64,000 bases of DNA from Plutella xylostella. Taxonomy: Eukaryota; Arthropoda; Insecta; Lepidoptera; Plutellidae. Location: positions 3,348,001 to 3,412,000 of the forward strand of contig NC_063994.1 in assembly GCF_932276165.1 (NCBI RefSeq). Direction: 5' to 3'. Position 1 is the stretch's first letter. Each line of letters starts with the position of its first letter. The notes below the pieces were generated by a model. That model saw only the letters and a program-made list of their open reading frames with translations. It was not told where the DNA came from and did no database searches. Made by a program: the position numbers and the translations under genes. This document shows positions 22,880 to 33,849 of this stretch, piece after piece.

Positions 22880-23699
22880 CAGGCTGATGAAGAATCTAAG
22901 GTCAAGAACTCAGATAACTTTGTTTCCGTCAAACACCTGACCTTGACATGTTATCGCGATTTATTTATAGTTCATGATAATGAGAATGCAACTGCATAAA
23001 TGAGACATTAAATTTGTTAGGAACTAGTTTTTGTTGACCACGAGTTTCATAAAGGTTTGATGGATGCATACAGGTTTTGTAGTGGGATTACAGGGATAAA
23101 ATAACGTATACAATACATCCGCACCCAGTTTAGACGTACTTACCTACTCCCTTGTATCTAATTTAAACCTTTTTTTATCGGTTTATTCCAATTCTTTTTT
23201 TATTACAAATTAATTATTTATTCAACTTACGTACTTACAATAATTTTTAAATTATTTCTTTATTGTCAAGATTATGAGTCTACTGCCATTTTACAAACGC
23301 TCAGTCACTGAGGATAAATTATTTGTTACTATACAACATACATACATACAAACCTACATTATTAGCTATACTTACATACACATTACACATCTTTCCCTTT
23401 TCCTTTCCTTGTTATATCAGTATAATTATGTTATGACTCGCTCAAATAATCACATCATTTGAATGTCTATTATAAGTTGATCCAGGGTTTTCCCCATTTA
23501 TTCACCCGTATCATAACAGCTAATGCTGAGTGAGGCAGGAAGTTGAGGAAACGTCGAAATTCTCTTCATTACTGGATCCGATGTTAGTGAGCCAACAAAC
23601 TTCGTAGAACTAATAACTGCTCTCGTTACACAACTATCAATGAAAGATGAACTGTGAAGATGTCACTACTGTCTTCACGGGGAAATTGTGTGAAATGTA
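22880..23699. other. Intergenic, no gene recognised
   Basis: AT-rich DNA. The 62-aa ORF at 23274-23462 is low-complexity (tacata repeats) and not credible. Confidence 0.55.
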
Positions 23700-23939
23700 C
23701 AGGGTGTTCAAAGTGGTATAGGAAGCCGAAAGAGTGTTTCAGCTCTGAATTCATGAAAAAATATTCTATCCCCATTTTAGAAAGTCACGTTACCATCGAA
23801 TGGACGGGAGTGGCCAGTGTGGAACAGCTGATGCGCTTGGCGAAGAATAGAGAGGAGTATGCAGAGCTGACCGCCAACCTCCAGTAGTGGAGAGGCACCA
23901 GAAGAAGAAGAAGTTACCATCGAACTTTTTCCACTTACC
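23700..23939 (+). mobile_element. MITE half of the 'cagggtgtt' family, split by a LINE tip
   Basis: It starts cagggtgttcaaagtgg and follows the family order (ggaagccgaaag, aatattct, aaagtcacgt). At 23801 a LINE fragment interrupts it, and it resumes at 23925. The opposite inverted end was not seen. Confidence 0.6.
23801..23912 (+). mobile_element. 112-bp 5'-truncated LINE tip with 12-bp target duplication
   Basis: It encodes about 27 C-terminal residues (RLAKNREEYAELTANLQ, then stop) resembling the end of non-LTR ORF2 proteins, and finishes in a (AGA)n tail. The direct repeat gttaccatcgaa lies at 23789-23800 and 23913-23924. The 77-aa ORF spanning 23654-23887 is a chance fusion of MITE and LINE. 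Confidence 0.75.
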
Positions 23940-24784
23940 TACATAATAAATACAACTCCATGTCTACACGTAATTAGTTTACCTTTGGAAATAAAATAAA
24001 AAAAAGATATTTTAAACTATAAAGTCAGCAAACATTGGCTAATCTATAGCTTAGGCTGATGGATTGCAGCGTAGTCGTTTCACAGTAATGTGATAAAGTT
24101 CCATTCAATAGATTATTTACCTTCTGCCAAACTAGGAGATAGCGGCGTGTACAACCCTGTCACTCCATGATAGATTGGCTCAATTTTAATTGCTTTTCAG
24201 CAGATGTGGGTCACTTGGTTTTCGAAATAGGTTGAAACGTGGTTACGTGATAACTGACTCGTTTTACGAATTACAACAGCTACCGAACCACCAGCGACAC
24301 ATCAACAATCCTTTAAATTAATATGCTGAAACCTGGAAAACCAATATTGATCTCCTGTTTTATAAAATTAATTATTTTCAAATTTCTCTTTAATACTCTA
24401 TGTTCTAGGAGGCATTCAAGTGAAAGTGAAAGATTCAAATTAACCTAAGCCGTGCTAAACCGCGTGTCTATTTAAAATCATCCTGTATGTCATGAGGAGA
24501 TCTCCTTTGATCAAAGGGATCCCTCTAATCCAGATCGCTTACTAGGATTAACATAACTTCACTGCGTTAAACCCTGTTTTGATCTGCATTCATAGAATAG
24601 CTTAATGAAACAATAAATTCCCTTGGCTTTAAGAGTGTTAGGGTTTCGTAGACAGCTTAGTAGTAGTTGTGAGTGTTGTATGCAGCTATTTAACATTTTA
24701 CTACTTACATAATTATTTGTGAAATATTCAACACTAGATTATCCCGCCCACTTTACTTCACCCTTTAGAACTGTCCGTAGTCCG
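23940..24784. other. Intergenic, no gene recognised
   Basis: AT-rich sequence with no ORF or repeat I can name. Confidence 0.55.
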
Positions 24785-25165
24785 TAGTCGAGCTGGCTTC
24801 AGTAATCGTAACCGATCACTGACGTTAAGCAAGAACTGGCACGGCCAGCCATTGGATGGGTGACCAATTTCAAGTGGTTCTTTTCTGGACGCTTCCGTGC
24901 TTCAGACGGCACGTTAGGCCGTGGGTCCCGGTTGCTGCTTCGGCAGCAGTTGTTAAGCCTAGTGAGAGGTCTTCGTGCAGCTTGAAAACATCTGACAGTC
25001 AGGTTGCCCACTTACCCGACAACTTCAGTGCATTGTACTCATTCAAAAACGGCGATACGGCTTCCGACCTATCACGTGAGTGCCAATTTACAGCGAAAAG
25101 CGGGTGACTCGCTTGTGAGTCACCTCTGACTACCCCTTCGGGGATTACAGTCATGAGCATATGTA
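24785..25165 (+). repeat. 5S-rRNA-derived SINE, near full length, tail B
   Basis: The first ~80 bp resemble 5S rRNA: ccgatcactgacgttaagca, then cattggatgggtgacc, i.e. the internal Pol III promoter region of 5S genes. A body with ggttgctgcttcggcagcag follows, and a tail containing ctaccccttcggggattaca. The tail also occurs alone at 35326-35395 (-). It is not a 5S gene: the 5' part is diverged and the 3' end of 5S is replaced. Confidence 0.85.
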
Positions 25166-25627
25166 CCTATGTACTTTACTTCACCTCAAAAGGTGTTCCC
25201 GTGGAAATTCCGGGAAAAGCTGTTATACAACATTAAAACCAATGTTATCATCAAAAATTTCCTAAGATTCCCGTTTTTAAATATTTCCTGTTACTTTCAG
25301 AACTAATATCGGAACTACTGGGAAGTATTTGCTTTCCTGAGCGCATCACAAAAGTTACTTCACATTGGAATCCCGTCATGAAAACGAAAAGGCCAAATAC
25401 TTCGGAAACTATTTCAGGAGCAAATGACATCCCCTGACAATGGCAGTCGAAGGCGTTGAATTTCCGTCGTTAATATTCAATTTGGATAGAATATAAATAG
25501 AAATAGAAGTCGTTTATTTGTGAAACATAGGTTTTACAGGTTATTAAGTACTCTATATTCTGTCCTATAATAGACGTACGAATAATAATATGTTAGATAT
25601 TATTCTGTCGTCAGGATAGCGAGTATA
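25166..25627. other. Intergenic, no gene recognised
   Basis: Contains a weak trace of the 'ttcccgtggaaattccggga' repeat near 25195; otherwise featureless. Confidence 0.5.
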
Positions 25628-27246
25628 CAGGATGTCCCAAAAGTCAACGTCATCCCTTAAAGGGCTGATAGGTCAGCTCATGAGAGGCCAGAATATCACA
25701 ATATGACCTTAGTAAAAACTCGATAATTTTCGAGATATTGACACTTTTATAAATTTGCTGAAAATCGACACCTTGGATCAGTTTTTTGCGTGCCGCCGGT
25801 ACAAAAATCCATATTGTTAGAATTTGTTTGGTGTTGCATCACCCTGTGTAGCCCTGCTATTGATCGCAATTAAAAAAAAATATCGAGTAATGCTGTATGT
25901 TTAAAAAAAAAAGGTTTTCAAAGTCATAAAAGGTAATCGTATTTTTTTATAAACAACTTTGACTCTACATACTGTAAAAAAATATAGCACACAAACCTGG
26001 CACCTTATTTGAAAAGATTGCTCATTTAATGCAGTTTCCAAAATGGTATGAAACGTTGCTATTGTTTCAATTAACAAAAAAGTTATTGCTATTTTAGTAC
26101 AAAACGACTTCGATGTAAAATTGTTTGAAGGAAATTTATCTGACTGAATTTATTAAGGGTAAGTCATGTTGGAATGAGTTAAACTAAAATAGGTGGTGTG
26201 GCCGGGAGTGGGAAAAGAGACAACGTTGTCACAGAATAAAAAAAACGCATTTTGAGTATCTTTCTCGAAAAAAGTGGACTATAGCAACTCCACATTCCCC
26301 ATAAATGTAGCGCATGGTAACGTGCATTCCTGAGTAGTGCTAATGTGTGATATTGTACAAGTAAAACGCTTACATATGTACATTGTACACCCACAGTATT
26401 CAAAAAAGGGACAGATCAGTTTGTCATTAACATTACCTCTAATTACTTGTTATTTATTTTAAAGTTATTGTTAAACAAAACCAAACTCTCAAAATTATGA
26501 TTATGACCATTAATGAGTATAATTTTTTGCTGATTATGTACTTAATATAATAATGTGGTGTTATAATTTTGAGAAATAAAAATAAAAGTCAATAAATGTT
26601 TGTTTTTTTTTTAAATAAGGTGTAAAAAACGCATCATCATCATTGCGTCATTAAGATGTTGCCACGGCTGACCCCACCACCTATTTTACTTTTACTCATT
26701 CCAACATGACTTACCCTTAATAAATTCAGTCAGATAAATTTCCTTCAAACAATTTTATATCGAGGTCGTTTTGTACTAAAATAGCAATAACTTTTTTGTT
26801 AATTGAAACAATAGCAACGTTTCATACCATTTTGGAAATTGCATTAAATGAGCAATCTTTTCAAATAAGGTACCAGGATTGCGTGGTATATTTTTTTTAC
26901 AGTATGTAGAGTCAAAGTTGTTTATAAAAAAATACGATTACCTTTTATGACTTTGAAAACCGTGTTTTTTTTAAACATACAGCATTACTCGATATTTTTT
27001 TTGACTGCGATCAATAGCAGGGCTATACAGGGTGATGCAACACCAAACAAATTCTAACAATATGGATTTTTGTACCGGCGGCACGCAAAAAACTGATCCA
27101 AGGTGTCGATTTTCGGCAAATTTATGAAAGTGTCAATATCTCGAAAATTATCGAGTTTTTACTAAGGTCATATTCTGATATTCTGGCCTCTCATGAGCTG
27201 ACCTATCAGCCCTTTAAGGGATGACGTTGACTTTTGGGACACCCTG
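25628..27246. mobile_element. 1.6-kb foldback DNA element with ~570-bp inverted arms
   Basis: The left arm (25628 to ~26205) and right arm (~26670 to 27246) are near-complete inverted copies. For example, ggccagaatatcacaatatg on the left has its counterpart on the right near 27170-27190, and tgactgaatttattaaggg lies opposite cccttaataaattcagtca. The tips are caggatgtccc and gggacaccctg, each flanked by TA. The loop is about 460 bp with no gene; the 74-aa minus ORF there is not convincing. No transposase is present. Confidence 0.9.
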
Positions 27247-27248
27247 TA

Positions 27249-27918
27249 TAATAAAATATCTTCGTAAGGGTTCAGGTATACAGAATTTCAGGAGAGATAC
27301 GTAAATACACAGAAGGTACTAAATAACTGCACTATATTAGCAGAATGCATGAGGACAGCCGAGGATAGAGTGTTGTGAAGCTGCTCAGATAAGCCTATGC
27401 ACAGAAATAGACGTTTACGGGCTAATGATGATGACACAGGCTTAATTACGCATCCATAACATACCATATCTTTATAGACGATTATGGGTCGATGATGATA
27501 ATACAGGAAGTGTTTCAATACTTGATGAATCTTAACATGGGGCGATCAGTTCTAGACGGGTTTACACGTGTAACTAGTATCACCCCTCTTTATTGATCGG
27601 TGATTTGGTTAAAGTAAGTCCATTTATGACCACATTCAATATATTTACATAATTATGTATCTTTACCGATAATTAAGTTATCTCAATATGTCAAAATTGG
27701 ATGAAATTAATCGAGTCTGACGATAAAATTTAATGAAAATGGAATGCTTTCTACGTATAAAATTTTGAATTCGTAATGAATTTAACCGCTTCCCAAATGT
27801 TGTTTCGGTATCTCGAACTCACTTTGACCCCTGCCACCTTAATCTATACGGCAAAGATATTTTAATACGAACTAGTGTCAGTGCAAAAGAAACGTCTCAA
27901 CAAATAAATAAATAAATA
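27249..27918. other. Intergenic, no gene recognised
   Basis: The 76-aa minus ORF (27288-27518) has no recognisable feature. Confidence 0.5.
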
Positions 27919-28158
27919 TGTGGGGACATCTCACACACGGCCATCCGACCCCAAGCTAGGCCGAACCTGTGTTATGGGTGTCGGACAGCTGATATATTTA
28001 CACAAATACATAGATAGATAAATACTAATTATAAATGTCAACAGCCAAGACCCGAGAACAAATATCTGTGTTTAAACAAATATCTGCCCCAGCCGGGAAT
28101 CGAACCCGGGACCTTCGGCTCAGCAGTCAGGGTCACTAACCACTACGCCATTCGGCCG
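27919..28158 (-). repeat. tRNA-derived SINE, type 2
   Basis: The minus-strand head is the same as in type 1 (B box in gggaatcgaacccggga, then caaatatctg), but the 3' half differs: it carries tgtggggacatctcacac and ccatccgaccccaagc. Related copies: 49806-50033 (+) and 5508-5631 (-). Confidence 0.88.
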
Positions 28159-28303
28159 TCAGTAAAAATAACACCTCACTTCTACCATTGAGTTCTTATT
28201 TTGAATTAGGTACTTCGGTTAGAAGATTTGTGCCTTTATTCATTGGTACAATGGTTGTCATTAGGTTAAGCCATAGACTTAGTATATACTGCGCTAGTAT
28301 ATA

Positions 28304-29766
28304 CAGGGTGTTAACTAGAATGCGTTTGAGCGGGAAATGGGGGTTAGTATTAGTCTAACCAAGCACGTTTCTAAGAAAAAAAACATCAGAATCTCGTATA
28401 TTTATGTTTAAAGTCTAAAGTAAAGTGGAAAGTTTTACCTTAATCAAAAAACATGGTTACCCTACACAAACACATAACCAATGAGACATTCGATTGCAAA
28501 AGAACACACACTGTAAATTTGTTATCAACTTCACTTTTCATAATTTATTTGATGTAACTATGATTGTAATTAATTACACAGTAGGTAATAACAATTATTT
28601 AATAAAATTGAAATTATTCATGGTGATTAATGACATACTAATCAACAATTAAACAGCTGATGTGCATAAAGTTTCATAGATCGTACAGAATATAATTTAT
28701 GACTTTCTAGGAGCACAGAACAATAACTAAACCTTTTTACTCAGAATAAGGTAAGCGTTAAGTATTCACCCTTGATACTCACCACGTTTTATTTTTCTTT
28801 TATTACCTAAAGATGCGTACAGACCGGCCCAACGAACGCCCACCGATGGACATTTATCATACATAATACAGGGGCAGATTGAGCAACGAAGGTCAACAAA
28901 ACCCGTTCGTTGGCGTTCGTTTGGCCAGTCTGTACGCAGCTAAAGATAAAAGACCACAATGCATAACAGGATGATAACAGGGTCTACTTCAATGACGAAT
29001 TGGTTTACTTACACTCGCTCATCTCGATTTGTGTTGTGTACTTGCGATTGAGACGTCTTTGATGGCGAATAGTACGGAAATCCTCATAATAAGTATGGCC
29101 TCACTTTGAATACCAGTAGAATAATAACAATCTCGCGTATCATAACCATCGAGTATTTATGATAGTCATTACCTTCTCTGTGGATCTAGTCTGTCAGTCA
29201 GTCATTGTTGTTTACTTGTTTACAAATGGTTTACAATCATTACCTAAAAGGGAAAAGGTACCTACAATTCTATCTTTTGATTACTAAGCCTTGTTCCTCA
29301 TCTCGTTTTATGTTGTGCTGTGCTGTGATTACGTGTGACCTATGTTATGAAGCATAAAATAAAACTGTTCTGTATTCATAAAAGATAATTATTGTGTATC
29401 AATAAAGTGATACTTATGGAGTAAAATGAAATGTCTACAATGGATTGGGTACTTTGAGTACCCAAAATCTCGGTAGGTACCTTGACGATGTGGCTCCAAG
29501 TGTGGTGCTGATGCACGCATACTTTTTTATTGACCTTGGCTTTGATTTTTTTAGCCTTGACCTTGGCTTTCAAGTTCATGGTCATTCTGTCAAACGTACC
29601 TAAACATGAATAGGGTGACTATGAAATTTTAAAATGAACCAAATAAAACTGTTTTATGTTGGTCAGCTTAAAGCAAATAAAATACGTTTTTTAATGTCTT
29701 ATCGTGTTCAGTATCATCAGCTGTATCTACCATTTCCCGCTCCAACGCAATTAAGTTAACACCCTG
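28304..29766. mobile_element. 1.46-kb non-autonomous DNA transposon with ~37-bp TIRs
   Basis: The left end cagggtgttaactagaatgc and the right end (reverse complement cagggtgttaacttaattgc) share about 37 bp ending in gagcgggaaatgg, with TA on both flanks. The interior is AT-rich and contains a nested MITE (28811-28943). The 69-aa Lys-rich minus ORF at 29376-29585 is not transposase-like. Confidence 0.8.
28811..28943. mobile_element. 133-bp MITE nested in the 28304-29766 element
   Basis: The ends agatgcgtacagaccggcc and the reverse complement of ggccagtctgtacgcagct match, and the arms continue through caacgaacgcc. Confidence 0.75.
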
Positions 29767-29768
29767 TA

Positions 29769-29910
29769 TTAACCCCCTTATTCATAGAGAAGTTACAAAA
29801 CGTTTTAACTAATAAACTGTTTTGTCTCTCTCTGTCCTCTCTGTTGGAGAGGAACAAAACAGTTTATTAGTTAAAACGTCTTGTAACTTTTCTATTAATA
29901 CGGGGGTTAG
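29769..29910. mobile_element. 142-bp palindromic MITE
   Basis: The arms ttaacccccttattcatag ... gttttaactaataaactg are inverted on the right, with a CT-rich loop (ctctctctgtcctctctg). It directly abuts the previous element. Confidence 0.8.
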
Positions 29911-30917
29911 TCTATGGGTTAAACTTAAAACGGTTTAACAGTAAATAAAATGCGGACAGTTTTTTCTTTGTTTTTGAATATGAAACACCATTTTTTTCGT
30001 GTATGGTTAATCTAAGCTCATAATCGTAATTTTTTATTGTTTCAGATTCTATAACAACTTCTGCGGCCGTCACAGCGATTGAAATAAAATATAAACAGAA
30101 GACACTAGAAGGTAAATTGGTTTTTAATAATATTTTTCTAGTAGGTGTTATATCTATTTACTAGATACACTACACCTACCAACTATCTCTCTAATGTTTT
30201 GGTAGAGTGACAAAATAGATACAATGATAACAGTAGTGTCTTTCATAATTTTACTGCACAAAAAAGGAGAAGAGTCCGTAGTCTGGCTAGCTTCCCCTAA
30301 ACCCTTCAATCGAACGAGACCTGTGCTCCTGCAGTGGGAACAAATAACACACGTAAAGTATCCAACTGAAACATTTGAAACAATCACGCAAAATAGCCGC
30401 AAAATGCAATCTCATTGAGTTAGCACAATCACAAACGATCGTGAATAAATACTATCACATAACTGAGTGAAATAGAATTGAAAATTTATTCAATATGGAA
30501 TGGAAACAGGGTCTATTGCCCTCACGCCTGACTGCACATCGAAGCGGCGGCAGATAAGCAAGTGGCAATATTCTGTGTCAATTGTTTGTTTTTTTTTATA
30601 AATGTAGATATTCATAGATTGTTTTTTCGAGCTGCTTCGCATTGTCAACATTACACTCCAAAGAGTTTCAAAAGCTAGTAACAAAATGACCTTTCCATAA
30701 TATCGTACTTTTCACCTTTTCAGTGTAATAAAATACGTAATTTTTTTATTTTATTCAACGTCATCGACTGTCATCAAGGACGTTTGACTGCGGAATGAAT
30801 GAGATCTGCTAAAGTAGACTAGGTAATTTCGTTCCCTTTTTACTTCACTTGCGGTGTCTAGGCGAATCTAATTCTATGGAACTGGATCTAAATAAATTTA
30901 TATATGTATATCAAGAC
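29911..30917. other. Intergenic, no gene recognised
   Basis: A short piece resembling 5S-SINE tail A lies near 30290-30330 (cccctaaacccttcaatcga). The ORFs of 64-82 aa on both strands are not credible. Confidence 0.5.
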
Positions 30918-31262
30918 GACCGAATGGCGTAGTGGTTAGTGACCCTGACTACTGAGCCGATGGTCCGAATCCCGGCTGGGGCAGATTTGTTAAAACACAG
31001 ATATTTGTTCTCGGGTCTTGGATGTCCCCGTAAAAATGGCAATAGGCTAGTGTTGTAAAAATGAGTGCTGAGCGTCGAGCGTTAAGCACTGAGTCGACGC
31101 TTTGGAGCGTTTTAGACTCGAGCGTTAAACGCTTGAGCCTATTGAATAGGCCCACCCCCTATTACATTGGGACTAACATAACGCTCTGGCGAAAAGTGGG
31201 TGCAGCAATGCACCTCTGCCTACCCCGCAAGGGAGTACATTAGTACAAGGCGTAAGTGTTTC
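30918..31262 (+). repeat. tRNA-derived SINE, type 1, with an insertion
   Basis: Head gaccgaatggcgtagtgg and tail gtacaaggcgtaagtg are as in other copies. The B box is damaged (gatggtccgaatcccggc). About 100 bp of foreign sequence sits at 31049-31147, flanked by aataggc on both sides. Confidence 0.85.
31049..31147. mobile_element. ~100-bp hAT-like insertion inside the SINE
   Basis: It starts tagtgttgtaaaaatgag and is flanked by a 7-bp direct repeat aataggc, about the size hAT elements make. The start resembles that of the hAT-like MITE at 43434. The interior repeats gagcgtt/aacgctc motifs several times. The right end is not a clear inverted match. Confidence 0.5.
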
Positions 31263-31899
31263 TTTGTTTGTTTTTTTTTTGTATATGTATGTAGGTATGT
31301 ATGTAATGTACGCGTGGAAGTCCAAATTATTCTGTACAACATGAAACGTAGAAGGAATTTGCATTTCGTGTAGGGAGCGCCTGCTGAAACTGGTGTTAGT
31401 CACGGGATAATCACCATTGCTGCCAATAAAGGGCGTTAATGATAAGGGTTCATGATAATAGCATAAGTTTATAATGCTGTATGTTTATTATTACATAAAT
31501 TTTATTGTAATGGTATAAAACTAAATCTGTGGATTATGATACGATGAAAAGACAAATGTCAACGAAAGGAAGCGTCCTTTAGACGCCGATTGTCTTGTAT
31601 GCGTTTTATTATTACTAACTATATTTTTATTTATTTTTTTCATTTTAGTCTATAAAAATTAAGTACATTTAACTGAAAAATATGAGATTTCAGAGTGTTT
31701 ACATCAAATTGAAATCTAAAATATATAGCAGACTTGCGGGCAAAAGTTAGCACCAAGGCTATATAAATAAATGTGTTTACAATTCGTTTAATTTAGGTTT
31801 ATGCTCTCGAAATGAATGCGGCCGCAGTAAAACGGTTAAAATAAAGAGTTTGTAATGTGTTAGTAAAAGTTTTGTAATTAACCTGTATATGTACATATA
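31263..31899. other. Intergenic, no gene recognised
   Basis: AT-rich, with tgtatgtaggtatgtatg simple repeats near 31282-31300. Confidence 0.5.
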
Positions 31900-32162
31900 C
31901 ACACACACGGCAACTCCAAATGGTTGGCAGGGCACACAAACGTAGTGTATGTGTGCACACTAACGTGGTCTATGTGTGCAATAAAGCAGAAATCGGTAAA
32001 TACACCAGTAACAAACCACACACACACACACAACAGCACAAACGAGTTTGCGCGTAGGCAAACGCCCTTATACCAGCTGTGACATAAAAATATCAACCGG
32101 TCGAGTAAGTCAAATAGTTATAAAATTGACTTGAAGCAAAATTTCACAGCCTGTAGCTATAC

Positions 32163-32232
32163 TCTTCGTAGCTCATTGGTAGTATGTTAGACTTATGAGA
32201 CATAGGTCGTGAGTTCGAGTCCACTGATCGGT
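32163..32232 (+). other. tRNA-like sequence in the left subterminal repeat
   Basis: It has an A-box-like tagctcattgg and a B-box-like gagttcgagtcc about 40 nt apart. The acceptor and anticodon stems do not pair properly, so it is not a functional tRNA. Confidence 0.65.
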
Positions 32233-32519
32233 ATTTTTATTTTACTTTATTTAAATTTAGCGTTAATTTAAACGCTGTTGAGTATAAAATAAATTTATTT
32301 GAAATTGACAAATGACTACAAGCTGCATAGCTGTCGACTATTTCTCTTCGCTAAAAATATATGATTCGTTCTTCATTTGAGAAGTAAAACCATTCTACCC
32401 TCATACAATATGAATAAACGAAATTAGTTTTTAGTTTTAGTGACAATTCACCTCTGCGTCTGCATAGTGATTCACTTTGTGATTTGTCAATTTATAATTA
32501 ATTTATCTTCGCAGTCACT

Positions 32520-33100
32520 ATGGAAAGTCATTTAACCATGTTCAAAAAGGCGGAGATAATCGTATTTATATGAACAAAACATTACAATTAGTGAAATCGC
32601 AAGACGTTTAACGGTAAGTAACATAGAATTGAAAATATTTTATTTGACTGTTAGAATATTTGTATTTGTATAAGCTAAGTATTTGTTTTTTTTTTGTTTG
32701 CAGAGGAGAACTGTTCAATTATGGGTTCACCAATACGCAGATTCGGGACATGTAGACAGTAGTCGTCTATACGGATGCATCACCACGCCATCGAGAAATC
32801 GTAGCTGCACATAGCGCTGATCCGTTCTGCAGCACCCGTTCTACGGCCACAACACATAATCTATCCCTACAAACCGTACGGGTTCACTTGCGTGCTGCTG
32901 GGTTGCGGTGTCGGAGGCCGACGAAGAAAATTGCTCTAACCGATCAGCATCGTCGAAACAGAGTGCGTTTTGCGACTGACTATTTTAAACTTTGATTGGT
33001 GCAATAATGTGGTGATATTTAGTGATGAAAAGTCCTTTAAGTCAGACAAGGATGGATGGTAAGATATTATGGCGAAAAAGTGGTGAAAATTATAGTTATT
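32520..33100 (+). pseudogene. Tc1/mariner-superfamily transposase pseudogene with an intron
   Basis: Three frames together give a Tc1-like N-terminal half. The first helix-turn-helix region (ISEIARRL) continues across a GT...AG intron at 32614-32703 (acg/gtaagt ... tttgcag/agg) into RRTVQLWVHQYADSGHVD. After frame breaks come LQTVRVHLRAAGLRCRRP and TDQHRRNRVRFATDY, then, after another frame change, VVIFSDEKSFK, which carries the first catalytic Asp of the DDE/D triad. The second Asp and the final acidic residue are missing; the sequence loses similarity after about 33100. At least two frameshifts plus a 3' deletion make it inactive. Confidence 0.8.
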
Positions 33101-33588
33101 GGGGTTAGCTCAGTAATTTTTATTTTTCCATTTGTATAAGATTTTAGTTATTTTGTTAAATACTTATTATTATTTACAATTATGGGTAAGCCAATGTGTT
33201 AATGATGTTATTGTTACTGATGTTGGAATAAGTTATCTTATTTCTAGCTAATTAACATGTTGATTCATATAACTAATGACTTGCCTATTTACTTTAGTAA
33301 AACAGCCAGTCCATCCTTTTCTGATGTTTATATAATGATATAAAACTGCTAATTGAAAATTTTCCTTATTAATATAAACTACAACTATGTTTTAAAACGA
33401 AAAACAACAAAAACGTAACATCCTTAATGTTTATGTTACGGCAAGAATAAATTTTGTAATTTTAACACTTAATAACTTGTTTCATTTACTTTCTGTGTTG
33501 CTTTTATTCGTATATACTACAATAATATTATTAACCATATTAAAAATAAATTAAATCTATAAAAAAAAACAAAAAAGGAATATTGTAA

Positions 33589-33659
33589 GTTCAGTGGGAT
33601 TTGAACCACCATACCAAATAATGTGAGTCTTGTATCATACCAACTGAGCCATTCAATCT
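33589..33659 (-). other. tRNA-like sequence in the right subterminal repeat
   Basis: On the minus strand: ggctcagttggtatgatac (A-box region) and gtggttcaaatcccac (T-arm-like stem-loop with B box). It is better preserved than the left copy, but the acceptor stem does not pair. It is inverted relative to the left copy. Confidence 0.7.
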
Positions 33660-33849
33660 ATTACAATGCATTGCAAAATTTTGCTTCATATTATAAAAAC
33701 AATGAATCATTGTCACTGGCACAACTACATGCTTACAATATCCGTGTGTGGGTTGCCCAGAACTAAATAATTACGTCGACGTCGCTGACACACACATACA
33801 CTACCTACGTTAGTGTGCCCTGCCAACCATTTAACGTTGCCGTGTGTAC

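Larger units (their letters stand above)
31900..33846 (+). mobile_element. Decayed Tc1-like DNA transposon with tRNA-like subterminal repeats
   Basis: The ends cacacacacggcaac and (reverse complement) cacacggcaac lie between TA dinucleotides at 31898-31899 and 33847-33848. The arms share aaatggttggcagggcacac and cgtagtgtatgtgtg. Further in, both sides share an inverted block starting gaagcaaaattt (32133; 33687 on the minus strand) that leads into tRNA-like sequences at 32163-32232 and 33589-33659. A transposase remnant lies between. Length 1,947 bp. Confidence 0.85.

Noticed and set aside
24785..24900. 5S rRNA gene
   Set aside because: Only part of the 5S sequence is present, diverged, and it continues into a SINE body.
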